A stretch of DNA of 64,000 nt from Allomuricauda sp. CAU 1633 (GTDB lineage: Bacteria > Bacteroidota > Bacteroidia > Flavobacteriales > Flavobacteriaceae). Each line of letters begins with the position of its first letter. Position 1 is the first letter of the stretch. The position numbers were made by a program, and so were the translations under genes. The notes under the pieces are model-generated. The model was not told the origin of the DNA, made no database searches, and saw nothing but the letters and a program-made list of their open reading frames with translations. Positions 1 to 10,900 of this stretch are shown one piece after another. The stretch lies in assembly GCF_017313225.1 (NCBI RefSeq), contig NZ_JAFLNE010000001.1, forward strand, positions 806,001 through 870,000, written 5' to 3'.

Positions 1-2799
1 TGCAATTTGTTCAATGGTGCCATTGTTGTCGTAATCGTTGATCCACAATTTCATGGGATGCTCCTTGGAAGGTTTATAATGCAGATTCAATCCTTGGTTC
101 CCCAAAATCAGGTCCATGTCTCCGTCGTTGTCCAAATCTGCAGTTTCCACGGTATTCCACCACCCGTAAAGACTATCCAATGAAGAAGACATTTTAGCGA
201 GTCTTCTGCCTGTATTTTTGTAGATTTTTGGTGTGTCCCACTCGGAAGTGAGCACAAGGTCTTTCTTGGAATCCCCATCAATATCCACCCATTTGGAGTC
301 AGTAACCATGCCAGCATCCTTTAGGTCGTAACCCAATCGCTCTGTGACATTGGTGAAGGTGCCATCTCCCATATTTTCCAAGAAAAGATGATCAGGGGAT
401 ATGCCATAAACACCCACTACGCTTCGGGAGCCAATAAACACATCCATATCGCCGTCTCCATCAAAATCAAATGGGGATATGGTAGAAACATTCTTAAAGG
501 TTGATGGCAGTTGACTTTCAGAACGGGTGAAATTGCCCATCCCATCATTTAGGTACAAGCGCGGCACGTAATTCCGTTGTTCACTTACATTATTACCGCC
601 AGAACCCACCATAAGGTCAAGATCATTATCGCCATCGGCATCAAAAAAGGCAGCGGCAACATCTTCAAACCTTTGGTCTTCTTCAAAAACCCTAGATGTT
701 TTTTGGGAGATTTTCCCATTTCCGCCGTGCAGATAGATGCTTCCGGGTTGGTTATGTGCCCCACCGATAAAGAAATCTTCATTTCCATCCCCGTTTATGT
801 CGGCCACGGCCAAAGATGGCCCTTCTTGGGAAAGCTTTTGGTAGATAAGACCCTCGTAATCAAAATCATTGTAATTGTCCTCTTGATGAGCCAATACCGT
901 TCCAGTCTCCAACTCTGTCAAGAACGATTTCTTGTTTTCTTTTTTGAGGGGGTCATAGATTTCGGCCGCATTGGCATAGTCCAAAGTGACACGTTGATTA
1001 GCCTTTACATTAATGAGCTTTTGCGTTTGTTGATTAGGCCAAATAATTCGGATGGAATCCAATGCTTCTGATTTCCCCAACCCGATGGTCATACCATACT
1101 CCATGGAGGATTGAAACCCTCTGGATGGAATCATTTCCTGGTTGACAATATTGCCATCAAAATAAAATTTGACCAGTGCACCAACCCCAAATGGATTGGT
1201 TTTTGGCCCTTTGAACTGCAATTGAACATAGTTGTTGTTCAATTGGGTATCTGTATTGTTTTTATAAATAAAAGGTTCTGTATTAACATTGTTGATGACC
1301 AAATCCAGGTCGCCATCGTTGTCCAAATCACCATAAGCAGCCCCATTGGAGCGGGAAGGCAGTTCAAAACCCCATTCTTTGTTGGCATTTTTAAAGGAAA
1401 TGTCCCCATTGTTTTTATAAGCGTAATTAGGTTGGGGCTTTATGGGCATTTTACTGATAATGGAATCAATGGATTCCTTTTTTCCTGTGAGGGCCATTTT
1501 TTGGACAATCTCATTGGCAAAAAAGTCGACAAAATCCAAATCCGTGAGGTCATGGTTAATGCCATTGGTGACAAAAATATCTTTAAGGCCATCGTTGTCC
1601 ATGTCGAACATCAATCCGGCCCAGCTCCAGTCCGTGGCATCCACACCGCTGTAGTAGGCCACTTCGGAGAAGGTGCCATTCCCGTTGTTGAGCTGTAAGG
1701 TGTTCTGGATATATTGCTGACCGAAATCCTTGCTTTGTTTGAGGTCAAAAACGTTGTATCCCTCAAATTCCATCACAGATTTTACCCGATGTTCTTCTTC
1801 GGGAAGCATGTCGGTGATAAAAATATCGTTATGTCCATCATTGTTGATGTCGGCAATATCTATTCCCATGGCGGAAAGACTTAAATGTGAAGTCCAATCC
1901 TTGATTTGCTCCTTAAATGTGCCATCTTTTTGGTTGATGTAAAGGTAATCCCGCTCATAAAAATCGTTGGAGACATAAATATCTGGATAAAAATCGCCAT
2001 TGAAATCCGTGACCATCACGCCCAGTCCAAAACCAATAAGGCTTCCATAAATACCAGCTTCTTCACTGACATCCACAAATTTGCCATCGTCATTACGTAG
2101 GAGCATATCGCCCACACCTTTAAAAATATCGGGGACGCCTTCCCAGTCTTGGGCGCGTACTTCACGTTGTTCGGCATAGCCAAGGCTACTTACGGGGATG
2201 TTACTGTTGTTAAGGATATAGGCATCCAAATCGCCATCTTTGTCATAATCAAAGAAAGAGGCGTGGGTGGTAAATCCTGTTTTGTCCAAATTGTACTCAC
2301 TCGCCATTTCGGTAAAAGTGAGGTCCCCATTATTGATGTAGAGGTCATTATCGTGGTTGTTGCCCTCCATGTTTCCAGCATTACACACATAAATGTCCAA
2401 AAGCCCATCTTGGTTCACATCCACCATCAACACTCCGGTGGACCAAGGTTTGTTACCTGTTACTCCAGCACTTTCAGAGATATCCTCAAACTTAAAATTG
2501 CCCTTGTTCAAATACAGGCGGTTTTCAACCATATTTCCGGTAAGATAGATGTCTGAAAGCCCATCATTGTTAATGTCGCCGATGGCAACACCACCTCCAT
2601 TGTAGAAGTTTCTATACTTAAAAATATTGAAGTCCTTTTGGTTTTCAACGGAATTGATAAATGTGATTCCGGTTTCTTCTGATGGAAGCAGGGTGAAGAG
2701 CGTCTCAACGTTTTCTTCTGTTACGTCCTTTGATTCTTTATTGGTACATGCCACAAATTGAATCAGAAAAAGGCATAGGATTACAGCTCTAAGTCTCAT
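1..2799 (-). CDS. VCBS/FG-GAP repeat lipoprotein with ASPIC/UnbV domain (3' end outside window)
   Basis: The frame is open from an ATG at 2799 to position 1 (933 codons), so the C-terminus is missing. The N-terminus is a lipoprotein signal ending FVAC (Cys18), placing the protein on a membrane surface. The body has many Ca-binding loops of the DxNxDG type (GDINNDGLSD, VDVNQDGLLD, DLDNDGDLD), the hallmark of VCBS/FG-GAP beta-propellers. An ASPIC/UnbV-like stretch follows (RIIWPNQQTQKL). It is a paralogue of the gene upstream, with matching phrases such as LYLNKGxFKFED and DGLLDIYVC. Its ATG overlaps the TGA of that gene (ATGA, 2796-2799), which suggests translational coupling. Such proteins often accompany SusC/SusD loci. 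Surface binding or export support is inference; no catalytic motif is seen. Confidence 0.9.
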   Translation of the reverse strand, partial: MRLRAVILCLFLIQFVACTNKESKDVTEENVETLFTLLPSEETGITFINSVENQKDFNIFKYRNFYNGGGVAIGDINNDGLSDIYLTGNMVENRLYLNKGNFKFEDISESAGVTGNKPWSTGVLMVDVNQDGLLDIYVCNAGNMEGNNHDNDLYINNGDLTFTEMASEYNLDKTGFTTHASFFDYDKDGDLDAYILNNSNIPVSSLGYAEQREVRAQDWEGVPDIFKGVGDMLLRNDDGKFVDVSEEAGIYGSLIGFGLGVMVTDFNGDFYPDIYVSNDFYERDYLYINQKDGTFKEQIKDWTSHLSLSAMGIDIADINNDGHNDIFITDMLPEEEHRVKSVMEFEGYNVFDLKQSKDFGQQYIQNTLQLNNGNGTFSEVAYYSGVDATDWSWAGLMFDMDNDGLKDIFVTNGINHDLTDLDFVDFFANEIVQKMALTGKKESIDSIISKMPIKPQPNYAYKNNGDISFKNANKEWGFELPSRSNGAAYGDLDNDGDLDLVINNVNTEPFIYKNNTDTQLNNNYVQLQFKGPKTNPFGVGALVKFYFDGNIVNQEMIPSRGFQSSMEYGMTIGLGKSEALDSIRIIWPNQQTQKLINVKANQRVTLDYANAAEIYDPLKKENKKSFLTELETGTVLAHQEDNYNDFDYEGLIYQKLSQEGPSLAVADINGDGNEDFFIGGAHNQPGSIYLHGGNGKISQKTSRVFEEDQRFEDVAAAFFDADGDNDLDLMVGSGGNNVSEQRNYVPRLYLNDGMGNFTRSESQLPSTFKNVSTISPFDFDGDGDMDVFIGSRSVVGVYGISPDHLFLENMGDGTFTNVTERLGYDLKDAGMVTDSKWVDIDGDSKKDLVLTSEWDTPKIYKNTGRRLAKMSSSLDSLYGWWNTVETADLDNDGDMDLILGNQGLNLHYKPSKEHPMKLWINDYDNNGTIEQIA

Positions 2800-5700
2800 T
2801 TGTTGTTCTGTTTTTTGATTAAAAAAACGGGAGAATCGTTGTTTAACGTGATGATGAGTTCTTCGTTCCCATTTCTATTTATTTTTTCAATCCTTCGGGC
2901 CGCTCCGGAAATGTTCAGGTTTTCTTTCCAGTGTATGTTGCCCTCTACATCATTTTGTAATACTAACCCATGCGAAGCATCTAATCTACCAAGTTGGGTA
3001 CTTATCTCAAAATTATTACCAACCATTAATATTTCATTAATCTTTTTTTCATCAATATTATCAATGTATATATCGTTGACCGTTGAGGATTGCACGATCA
3101 AAGGAAGTTCCTTGTTTTTAAAGTTACCTTTCCCGTCATTTTCAAAGTAGGAGGTCTCTAGCATATACACCTTTCTTTTGGTGGCTTTCTCCAGATTTTC
3201 TTGACCAAAAAGTTCTTCCAAGGATGCTTTGGCAAAATCTTTATAGAAAAGGAATTTTTTATTGAGGAAGGGCATTTGCTTGGCCAGTTCATCCTTTGAT
3301 GAAAAGGCGGTCTCTTTATCACCATGAAAATAGGTCACTACAGTTTCAATGGAGCCATTCCCATCAAAATCATTGATGTAAAGTGTGACCGGTTTATCCA
3401 AAGATGCCTTAAATTTTGTGTTCAGCCCCCAATTCCCAGCCAAAATATCCAAATCCCCATCATGGTCCAGGTCGGCCATTTTTAAACAGTTCCACCAGCC
3501 ATTGGTATTTTCCAATCCGTTGCTGGTTTGTTGTATGAGTTGCTTTCCATTGTTGAGGAAAATGGTGATGGGGGTCCAGTGCCCCGCAATGATCAAATCC
3601 AAAAAACCATTTCCGTCTAAGTCTTGCCAAACAAAATCCCTAACGTTTCCTATGGTTTCAAAATCTGGTGAGAAGGAAGGTGTGATATCGATAAAGTTGA
3701 GGTTTCCATCATTTCGAAAGATATATTGTTTTGGCACCTCTCCAAATTTTGTGGAGACGGCGTTGGAAGAAATGCAAATGTCCAAGTCATTGTCATTGTC
3801 AATATCCACGGCTGCTACCTTTGACGCATTGACCTCAATTCCCATAAATGACTCTTCTTTGGTAAAAATGCCATTATGATTGATGTATAGTCTAGGCTGC
3901 AAAGGTTTGCCCCTGGTAAATTCATTACCACCACTGACCACAATCAAATCTAGATCACCATCGTTATCGGCATCAAAAAAAGTTTGGTCAATATCTTCAG
4001 CAATGGCATCCTGTTCAAACAATTCTGTTTGTTGATAGGAAAATGAACCGTCACCATCCTGAAAATATAGTATTGAAGGCTGACCTTTAGCTCCGCTGAT
4101 AAAAATATCATCCAATCCATCTTTATTAACATCACCGACCGAAATGGCTGGTCCTTCATTGGAATATGCAAAAGGAGAGAGGGGATTTCGGTCAAAATCA
4201 AGGGAAGGTTGCTCTTGGTGGACAAAGTCCAAATCTTCATCTGTAACTAAAAATGACGATGCAACTTTTGTGGATGATTTTGCATAATAATTACCCGAAG
4301 CATCTTTGAAAGACACATTTAAAGTGGTATTTGCAGCAACATTACGCAGGGTCTGGAACTTGCCATCTGGCCAAATAATTTGGATAGAATCGATGATGCT
4401 GTCCTTTCCAGCACCAAAATTTAATCGATTTTCTTTGGCCGATAGGAAACCTCTGGTGGCCATATTTTCTTGTATCGCACTGCTACTTTTTTGATATAGG
4501 ATTACTTTTGCTCCAATGCCAAATCTATTTTTAGGACTTCCATCAAAAGTGATTCTGATGAAATTGTTTTGGTTCAGTGTATTTTCGAGAATAAATGCTT
4601 CTTGGTTAACATTGTTAATCACCAAATCCAAATCTCCGTCATTGTCAAAATCAGCATAGGCACATCCGTTGCTAAAGGAAGGCATTTTTTGACTCCAAGT
4701 ATCCGTAACATCTGAAAATGTGACCCCTCCATTATTCTTATAAAAATAGTTGGGTACTTTTTTACTTGGTAATCTATCGATTAGGCCCATATCCTTGTCG
4801 GATAGGCCTGTCTCTATATTTTTTTGTATTTCTTTATTGGAGATATAGTTGATATAATCCATATCGTTGGTCACCCCTTGGATTCCGTTTGAAATGAAGA
4901 GGTCTTTGTATCCATCATTGTCAAAATCAGCAAAAAGTGCCCCCCAGGACCATTCGGTGGCATTGATACCGCTCAAATTGGCAATTTCCCCAAAATTTTC
5001 ACCATCCAAGTTTAGGTGTAGGGCATTTTGCATGTACTGCGGTGCAAAACCATTTTTCAGATATTGTTGATAAACGGGATATGGGTATTCCAATCCCGAG
5101 GTTTTGTAGGTTTCCAGATTTTCGGGAAGCATATCTAAAGACAAAATGTCTGCAAGACCATCATTGTTGACATCAGCGATGTCATTGCCCATAGAAAAGT
5201 GGGTGGTATGCCCCATTTTGGTGTTGTCTTGCGATATGGTCTCTTTGAATGTTCCATCTTTTTGGTTGATGTAGAGGTAGTCGTTTTCAAAGAAATCATT
5301 GCCCACATAAATATCTGGATAGCCATCATTATTGATATCGCTAATAGCCAGTCCTAAACCATAACCGATGCTTCCTTGAAATATGCCGGCTTCCTTGGAA
5401 ACATTCACAAAATGTCCATCGTCATTTCTAAAAAGGATATCCCCGGACATGGAATCGATGATTTTTCGTTTGGCACCTTTGCCATAGGAGCGGTTTGGGT
5501 TTATGGAATGGTTCAGCAGGTACATATCCAAATCCCCATCCAGGTCGTAATCAAAGAATGCGGCTTGGGTAGAGTAACCAATGAAGTCCAGCCCATATTT
5601 GGCAGCCTCTTCCTCAAAGGTTGGGACTCCATTTGCATCAACGCCTTTGTTTACGAAGAGTAGATTTTTGCCACTTATGGGGCCATGGTCCCCTACTTTA

Positions 5701-6092
5701 CACACGTAAATGTCAAGAAGGCCATCATTGTTGATATCGGTATGGGTTACGCCAGTGGTCCATCCAGAGTCGTTTTTAATATTTGCAGAAGCTGTGACAT
5801 CCTCGAATTTAAAATCTCCTTTGTTAAGATATAGTTTATCCGAGCCTTGATTGGATGTAAAATACAAATCGGGCAAAGCATCGCCATTAAAATCGCCGGT
5901 GGCGACACCGGCCCCGTTGTAGAAATATAGATAATTAAGGATGTTGAGTTGTGGAGTGGATGTCAACTCATTTTTGAACGACACCCCTGTCTGTTTGGAT
6001 TTTTTCTGAACAAATAAGGTATTGGATTCGTTTTTCGAACAGCTGTAAACCAGCAATAAAAAACCCAAAACAAGCCAATATCTTCCTCTCAT
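2796..6092 (-). CDS. VCBS/FG-GAP repeat lipoprotein with ASPIC/UnbV domain
   Basis: A 1098-residue surface lipoprotein: MRGRYWLVLGFLLLVYSC gives a lipobox with Cys18. The ATG at 6092 is preferred to an in-frame TTG at 6104, which only adds four residues before the signal. Repeated acidic loops (GDFNGDALPD, DINNDGLLD, ADFDNDGDLD, DLDHDGDLD) mark VCBS/FG-GAP propeller blades across nearly the whole length. An ASPIC/UnbV-type segment (IQIIWPDGKFQTL) lies near the middle. Length and layout match the CRTAC1-like proteins of Flavobacteriia. It lies downstream of susD behind a strong terminator and has its own candidate promoter, so it is probably a separate unit with the following paralogue. The role in glycan capture is inference. 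Confidence 0.92.
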   Translation of the reverse strand: MRGRYWLVLGFLLLVYSCSKNESNTLFVQKKSKQTGVSFKNELTSTPQLNILNYLYFYNGAGVATGDFNGDALPDLYFTSNQGSDKLYLNKGDFKFEDVTASANIKNDSGWTTGVTHTDINNDGLLDIYVCKVGDHGPISGKNLLFVNKGVDANGVPTFEEEAAKYGLDFIGYSTQAAFFDYDLDGDLDMYLLNHSINPNRSYGKGAKRKIIDSMSGDILFRNDDGHFVNVSKEAGIFQGSIGYGLGLAISDINNDGYPDIYVGNDFFENDYLYINQKDGTFKETISQDNTKMGHTTHFSMGNDIADVNNDGLADILSLDMLPENLETYKTSGLEYPYPVYQQYLKNGFAPQYMQNALHLNLDGENFGEIANLSGINATEWSWGALFADFDNDGYKDLFISNGIQGVTNDMDYINYISNKEIQKNIETGLSDKDMGLIDRLPSKKVPNYFYKNNGGVTFSDVTDTWSQKMPSFSNGCAYADFDNDGDLDLVINNVNQEAFILENTLNQNNFIRITFDGSPKNRFGIGAKVILYQKSSSAIQENMATRGFLSAKENRLNFGAGKDSIIDSIQIIWPDGKFQTLRNVAANTTLNVSFKDASGNYYAKSSTKVASSFLVTDEDLDFVHQEQPSLDFDRNPLSPFAYSNEGPAISVGDVNKDGLDDIFISGAKGQPSILYFQDGDGSFSYQQTELFEQDAIAEDIDQTFFDADNDGDLDLIVVSGGNEFTRGKPLQPRLYINHNGIFTKEESFMGIEVNASKVAAVDIDNDNDLDICISSNAVSTKFGEVPKQYIFRNDGNLNFIDITPSFSPDFETIGNVRDFVWQDLDGNGFLDLIIAGHWTPITIFLNNGKQLIQQTSNGLENTNGWWNCLKMADLDHDGDLDILAGNWGLNTKFKASLDKPVTLYINDFDGNGSIETVVTYFHGDKETAFSSKDELAKQMPFLNKKFLFYKDFAKASLEELFGQENLEKATKRKVYMLETSYFENDGKGNFKNKELPLIVQSSTVNDIYIDNIDEKKINEILMVGNNFEISTQLGRLDASHGLVLQNDVEGNIHWKENLNISGAARRIEKINRNGNEELIITLNNDSPVFLIKKQNNK

Positions 6093-6138
6093 ATCATGCG
6101 TCAAAAACGGAGTTTAATATAGTTATTTCCATAGGAAA

Positions 6139-6170
6139 CAAGGATATATCAACGATTAATGTTTGTCAAA
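6139..6170 (-). promoter_or_regulatory. Candidate Bacteroidota promoter for the VCBS pair
   Basis: On the minus strand TTTG (6170-6167) is followed after 20 bases by TATCCTTG (6146-6139), one mismatch from the -7 consensus TAnnTTTG. The start codon at 6092 would lie about 40 bases downstream of the expected transcription start. The match is by eye. Confidence 0.4.
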
Positions 6171-6187
6171 AAAAGGGTTAATTTTTG

Positions 6188-6200
6188 ACTAATATAGTAT
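6188..6200. repeat. 13-mer ACTAATATAGTAT, copy 1 (upstream of VCBS genes)
   Basis: ACTAATATAGTAT is found here and again at 11211-11223 upstream of susC, in the same orientation. It contains an imperfect inverted repeat, ACTA-N3-TAGT. The core TAATATAGT occurs a third time at 6115-6123. The flanks are AT-rich, so chance is not excluded. A shared regulator site is inference. Confidence 0.35.
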
Positions 6201-6224
6201 TGTATATGGGGCGATTGTTAAACA

Positions 6225-6252
6225 GGAAAGGCCGCCAATTGGCGGCCTTTCC
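6225..6252 (-). terminator. Rho-independent-type terminator after susD
   Basis: A perfect palindrome with arms GGAAAGGCCGCC and GGCGGCCTTTCC around AATT lies just beyond the susD stop codon. On the minus strand the stem is followed by TGTTTAA, a weak U-rich tail. It should separate susCD transcription from the VCBS genes. Confidence 0.75.
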
Positions 6253-6284
6253 TTATGTATATAAACAGCTTAAACTATGTTTGC

Positions 6285-7898
6285 TTAGTAGCCGGGATTT
6301 TGAACCAAATTTGGGTTCAAAATTATCTGTGTAGCTGGAATTGGAAACAATTGACGATCAGAATTATTGACGGCATTAGCATCCTTAAACTCCCAATCAC
6401 GCGTATATTGCCCAAAGCGAATCAAGTCATTTCTTCTCCAACCTTCAATATATAGCTCTCTTCCTCTTTCATCAATCAAATCTTGTTCGGTAACGGAGCC
6501 AAGCGGTGCAGCACCTCTAATGGTTCTTAGTTCATTCACCATGGCAGTTGGGTCACCTGTACTACGCATCATAGCTTCGGCTTTCATAAGGTGTGCATCA
6601 GAATATCTGAAAAATATGTTATGCTCTTTAAAAGCTCCGAACCTTGGATTGTATTTAATTACACGGATACCGGTAATTTCATTGTTCTCAACCAAACTTG
6701 CTTCTCCGGTGGCCGAATTTGTAAATTCTCGGGTGAAACTTAGGGGAGAGGTACCTCTATCGGTAAGTGGTGTTCCAGTTGGGCCATATTGCTGACCAAT
6801 CAAGAACCCATTACCTATATTGGTTCCATCGGCAAATCCATCACCATTGTCATCTACAGTACCTGGTACTCCGGCAGGCTCTGCCATTGTGGGAACAAAT
6901 CCTCGGCGCTCTTCTTGGCCACTACCTTGAACATTAATATTGGGGTCACCTTCAAAAAGGTCGTAAAATTCTGCAAGGGTACTAAAGCCATTCCAGCCAC
7001 CAGCTTGTTCGGGAGTCGTATTGTTGTAATGAAGCCCGTTCCATATACGGTTTCCTATAGAAGTAGGAATGTACCAGATAGTCTCTGTATCTGCAGTTTC
7101 ACGAAAGATATCGAAATAACCAGCTTGAAGCTCGTAACCTTCTGCGGCAATATCATCAACCAAGGAGATTACCTCGGCCATATCGCCAGCTGCTGGGGAA
7201 CCTGAACCATTATAAATATGTCTATTTAAATGTACTTTAGCCTTTAAAAATCTTGCAGCTGCTTTGGTCGCTCTATCATTATCGCTCCCTGCAGGTGCAG
7301 ATGGAAGACCTGAAATGGCATTATCCAAGTCGCTTAGAATCAATGCGATTGCATCTTCTCCAGTAAGTACTTCTGGGTCAGCCAATGGGTCAGCTTCGGT
7401 ATCCCTAAAGGGAACTTGTCCAAAGTTATCCAGAATTACAAATACACCTAAAGCTCTTAGAAAAGAGGCTTGTGCCACTGTTTCGGCGGATGATGCCGAC
7501 CTTGCATCTAGCACTTCACTGGCAGTAAGTTGTAATTCATTCCACTGGTTCCAAACTGTTGTAATGTATTGGTGGTCAGGCGTCCAACTGTGTTGGTGCA
7601 ACTGTCTCCAGATACCATTGTCTCCCCAGTCAGATCCCCTTGTAGGGACCAACTGTTCTTCGGTGGTAACCTCGCTAAGGGCAAAAAGGTTAGCTTGGTC
7701 ACCAATATATCCGTTCAATGAGTTGTACATTGCGTTTACAGAACTCGCAGCTTCCTCTGCTGTAGGCACACCCGAAAAGTTGGGTGTTAAGAGCGAATCT
7801 GTTTGTTCAACCTCCAAATCTGTACATGCAAGGATAAGGCCTAGTGTACAAACTGATAGTATCAAATGTTTTGTTAAGGGTTTACTATAATTTTTCAT
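6285..7898 (-). CDS. SusD-like outer-membrane glycan-binding lipoprotein (RagB/SusD family)
   Basis: A 537-residue SusD/RagB protein that caps the SusC channel and binds its oligosaccharide cargo at the outer membrane. The signal ends LILAC (Cys25). The N-terminal TPR-rich half includes the usual helix pairs (AEEAASSVNAMYNSLNGYIG; ATKAAARFLKAKVHLNRHIY). The C-terminal half has FRYSDAHLMKAEAMMR, ERGRELYIEGWRRNDLIRFG and a final LNPNLVQNPGY, all characteristic of this family. It starts 11 bases after susC, so the two are one transcription unit. The bound glycan cannot be read from sequence; the divergent GH65 and GH13 genes suggest an alpha-glucan. Confidence 0.95.
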   Translation of the reverse strand: MKNYSKPLTKHLILSVCTLGLILACTDLEVEQTDSLLTPNFSGVPTAEEAASSVNAMYNSLNGYIGDQANLFALSEVTTEEQLVPTRGSDWGDNGIWRQLHQHSWTPDHQYITTVWNQWNELQLTASEVLDARSASSAETVAQASFLRALGVFVILDNFGQVPFRDTEADPLADPEVLTGEDAIALILSDLDNAISGLPSAPAGSDNDRATKAAARFLKAKVHLNRHIYNGSGSPAAGDMAEVISLVDDIAAEGYELQAGYFDIFRETADTETIWYIPTSIGNRIWNGLHYNNTTPEQAGGWNGFSTLAEFYDLFEGDPNINVQGSGQEERRGFVPTMAEPAGVPGTVDDNGDGFADGTNIGNGFLIGQQYGPTGTPLTDRGTSPLSFTREFTNSATGEASLVENNEITGIRVIKYNPRFGAFKEHNIFFRYSDAHLMKAEAMMRSTGDPTAMVNELRTIRGAAPLGSVTEQDLIDERGRELYIEGWRRNDLIRFGQYTRDWEFKDANAVNNSDRQLFPIPATQIILNPNLVQNPGY

Positions 7899-7909
7899 TG
7901 CAATTTTTT

Positions 7910-10900
7910 TTAAAATTTAGCATTTATACCTAAAGTAAAGGTCCTCGGTCTAGGGAAAGAAGTATAGTCGATACCTTGACTTGGTATTCCTCCTGTAACG
8001 TCACGTGCATCCGTAAATGATGCAGTAGAAGAAGATACTTCAGGATCAAGACCACTATAATCAGTAAAGAGTGCTAGATTCTGACCTGTAACAGAAAAGC
8101 GTAGACTTTTCAGTGCACCGCTTCCGCTTAGCGGCACATTGTAACCGATGCTTGCGTTCTGCCATCTTACGAAGTCTCCTTTTTCCAGATAAAGGGTTGA
8201 AACTTCTTGGGAAAGAAGTTGAAGTCCCTCTGGAGTTGAGTTTCTTGATGTTTCGAATGTAGGTCTATTCAAGAATGCATTTGCCGTATTGTTGTATACG
8301 GAAAATCCAAATTGTCCTGTAAAGAATGTAGAGACATCCCAATTTTTAACTCGAAGATTCAATGCCAAACCTGAGATTACGTCAGGTACAGCGTCTTCGT
8401 CAACGAAGTCCTTGTCATCAGCACTAAAACCATTTTCATCATACGTGGCCATATAGTATGAAAATATGGATCTTCCTTCACCCAAACGCTGTGCAAAGGC
8501 TCCAGTAAGTCCTGGGCCATTCAAAATACCAAAATTTGCGGTGGTTCCATTTAGTCCTTCAACGGTATTGTCATTGTATGAAATGTTAAAGGATGTTGAA
8601 AATGTTACGTCTGCCGTTTGAATGAAATCGTAATTAAGGGATAATTCAACACCTTGGTTGATCAATGTTCCATCTTCAAGGTTTTTGAAGGTGAAAGGAT
8701 CAAATGCCGGTGCAGCCGCAGGCTGTCTGAACAAAAGATCCGATGTCTCTTTGCGGTAAAAATCAAGAGTTCCGCTGAAACGATCATTGTTGAAACCAAA
8801 GTCAACACCTATGTTGTAGTCCAAAGTAGACTCCCATTTCAAATCCGGATTTTGAACCGCGACTGTTTCAGTACCTGGCCTGTTGATACTACCATCGTTG
8901 TCAATAACAGGTCCGGCAAAACGTGTTCTTTTTAAATAGTTGGCATATCCTAAACCTTCTTGGTTACCGGTGACACCAACACTCAATCGCAATTTCAAGG
9001 TGGAGAATGCATCACCAATAAAATCCTCCTCGGTCAATTTCCAGGCAAAAGCACCAGATGGGAAATATCCATACTTATTATTGCCACCAAATCTTGATGA
9101 ACCATCAGCTCTTAACGTAGCAGTAAATAAATACTTGTTGTTAAGAGAGTAGTTGATTCTACCAAAGAAGGATTGAAGCTCATCAGTATTGTCAAACTCA
9201 TCGCCCCAAAGTGAGAGATAACCAGATCTCACGCCAGAAGGCAATGTGCTTTCTTCATCTAAAGTGGGCAAAATGCGGTTTACAAAAGTTGAACCGCTGT
9301 CATAGCCAAATTGTTGATATGGACCAACAATGGCATTTCTAGCCCCGTTGATAGCTCCAACCAGCAAATCTCCCATATTGTCTAAATTGGGGGTCGGGGA
9401 TCCCCAACCTTGCGAATTGAAACCTTGCCTTCTAAAATCCTGGAAAGTATATCCCACAATTGCATCGATTGACGAATTGCCAAAATCCTTTTGGTAGCTC
9501 AACGTGGCTTCCAAAAGTTGGCTGGTAGCTTTCAAAGTGTTGTAGGCAGCTTGTCCGTTACCAGATACCCTGTCAAAATTGTTGATGTTCGGAGATATTA
9601 CTGAAATAGCTTCTGCATCTGAATCATCATAACCGACGGCTACTTTGGCAGTAAGCTCATCCGTTACATCATATTCAGCCGAAAAATTGATTAAATAACG
9701 ATCTGTGAATGTTTCAGATTGCCAATTGGCCAAATAGTTTGCAGGATTGATAAGGTTCCCATCAAGAAAAAAGTTTGGGTCAGCTGGCCAAGTGGGGTTA
9801 GCGGAGTACGCAGCACCGATTAAGTTACCACTGGCACCTGCAGAACCACTAATAGGTGGAGCTTCATCATTAACTCTTGAGGCGGAAGCTTGTAATGAAA
9901 GCTTTAGTTTGTCATCAAGGAATCTGTGATTTGCATTTATTCTTCCGGTGATACGCTCTTGGGAAGATTTTTCAATTACCCCAAATTGCTTTCCATATGA
10001 GAAGGTGGCCCTTACATTACCTGATCCATAATTATTGGAATAGGAAAGGTTTTGGTTTTGAGAGGCCACAGTTCTAGTGATATAATCTTGCCAATCTGTA
10101 TTGTAACCAAAATCATTTCCATCTGCAATTTCCTGAGAACGGATAGCTGCAGTTTGTGTAAGAAATTCATCAGCATCAAAAAGATCATATTTATTGGCTG
10201 GTGAAGAGATACTTAGGTTAGAATTGAATTCCCAAACACCACCTTGTCCTGCTTTTCCCGTTTTAGTAGTAATGATAACAACCCCATTTGCACCTCGGGA
10301 ACCATAGATTGCTGTTGCAGAAGCGTCTTTTAGGATAGACATGCTTTCAATATCAGATGGGTTGATAAAGTTAAGTGGGTTTCTGGTAGCATTGGTTCCA
10401 TTGCTAATGTCACCGCCCTCTGGTGTGGTTGATTCTCCCGAAATAGGAATACCATCCACAACAAACAATGGGTTGTTGTTAGATCGAATGGAGTTGGCAC
10501 CACGAATTCTAATGTTGATGCCGGCTCCGGGCTCACCACTGGATTGTGTAATTTGCACACCCGCTGTTTTACCTTGGATCAATTGTTCGGGAGATGCAAT
10601 GACACCGCCGTTGAAATCCTCAGAGGTAACGGCAGCAACAGCTCCCGTTGCATCTTTTACGGTAGTTTGACCATAACCAATGATCACTACCTCATCCAAC
10701 GCCTGGGCATCTTCCTCCAACGTAATGTCTATGGTAGATCTACCATTTACAGCGACCTCAACAGATTTGTATCCAATGTAACTGAATACAAGTGTAGCCG
10801 AATCGCCAATACCGTCCAATGTGTAATTACCATCAAAATCGGTTTGCGTACCATTGGTTGTTCCTCTAACCAATACGCTTGCTCCCGGCAATGGTCCGTT

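Noticed and set aside
577..2556. Several plus-strand ORFs of 64-195 codons across the first 2.6 kb
   Set aside because: They are antisense shadows of the Asp/Asn/Gly-rich VCBS gene, whose minus-strand frame is open through the whole stretch.
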